From Desulfofustis sp. (GTDB lineage: Bacteria > Desulfobacterota > Desulfobulbia > Desulfobulbales > Desulfocapsaceae), in assembly GCA_030604345.1 (NCBI GenBank), contig JAUVWB010000117.1, positions 1 to 5,938 on the forward strand: DNA of 5,938 bases. The letters are read 5' to 3'. Positions 5,854-5,938 of the stretch are shown one piece after another. The notes under the pieces are model-generated. The model had not been told where the DNA came from. It did no database searches and worked only from the letters and a program-made list of their open reading frames with translations. A program made the translations under genes and the position numbers. Every line of letters begins with the position of its first letter. Position 1 is the stretch's first letter.

Positions 5854-5938
5854 ATGGTATTTACCTCGCATGGTACGGATAGCAAGGATTTTGATGATGC
5901 TCTTCCGCCGGTTGATCAGGCGAAGCGGTATGAAGACC
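5854..5938 (+). CDS. Possible divergent gene, N-terminal 28 codons only
   Basis: A plus-strand frame starts at ATG 5854 with GGGGAG seven bases upstream and stays open to the window edge. It begins MVFTSHGTDSKDFDDALPP and is acidic and soluble-looking. Its third positions are AT-richer than in the other genes, which argues against it. It would overlap the longer form (start 5871) of the minus-strand zinc-ribbon gene but not the shorter one. No family is recognised. The remainder of 5806-5853 holds no convincing promoter on either strand. Confidence 0.25.
   Translation, partial: MVFTSHGTDSKDFDDALPPVDQAKRYED

Noticed and set aside
5872..5938. Promoter for the zinc-ribbon/radical SAM block on the minus strand (TTGCTA near 5884)
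   Set aside because: At 17-base spacing the -10 candidate AAATAC matches consensus at only two positions.

Overview
The window looks like a piece of a GC-rich (about 60 %) anaerobic bacterial chromosome. The best guess is a Desulfobacterota-type sulfate, sulfur or metal reducer. That guess rests on gene content alone: an HdrB-like CCG protein, a NarI/HdrE-type membrane cytochrome fused to several ferredoxin modules, and a CooC-type nickel-insertion ATPase. All confident genes are on the minus strand and so read from the right edge to the left.

Right block (about 5805 down to 3597): three tightly packed genes. A small two-helix membrane protein with a C-terminal zinc ribbon is followed 8 bases later by a radical SAM protein of unknown function with a long N-terminal extension. 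This in turn overlaps by ATGA a 5-formyltetrahydrofolate cyclo-ligase. The first two have no assignable substrate.

Middle (3596 to 3236): about 360 bases without a conventional ORF. It holds a good sigma70-type promoter (TTGACT-17-TAGATT), a leader RNA with three mutually complementary CCGG blocks, and a perfect AGGAGG ribosome site. That ribosome site sits before an ATG whose frame has UGA at codons 3 and 13 but otherwise stays open to a TGATG junction with the next gene. If the UGAs are read as selenocysteine, it encodes a 51-residue peptide with the pattern U-x4-C-x2-C-x-U. This is the most unusual thing in the window and is unproven.

Left block (3209 down to 1, running off the window): an overlapping three-gene redox operon. 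The first gene is a membrane fusion with a NarI-like heme b domain, a CxxCH heme c site in the predicted periplasmic loop, and four [4Fe-4S] motifs in the cytoplasmic half. The second is an HdrB homologue with both CCG cysteine sets complete. The third is a CooC-type ATPase, truncated by the window edge. Together they suggest electron transfer across the membrane between a periplasmic heme c and a cytoplasmic HdrB active site, linked to a nickel enzyme of the CO dehydrogenase/acetyl-CoA synthase class. The folate gene nearby fits one-carbon metabolism, but the link is inference.

No tRNA, rRNA, CRISPR array, insertion sequence or convincing rho-independent terminator was seen.
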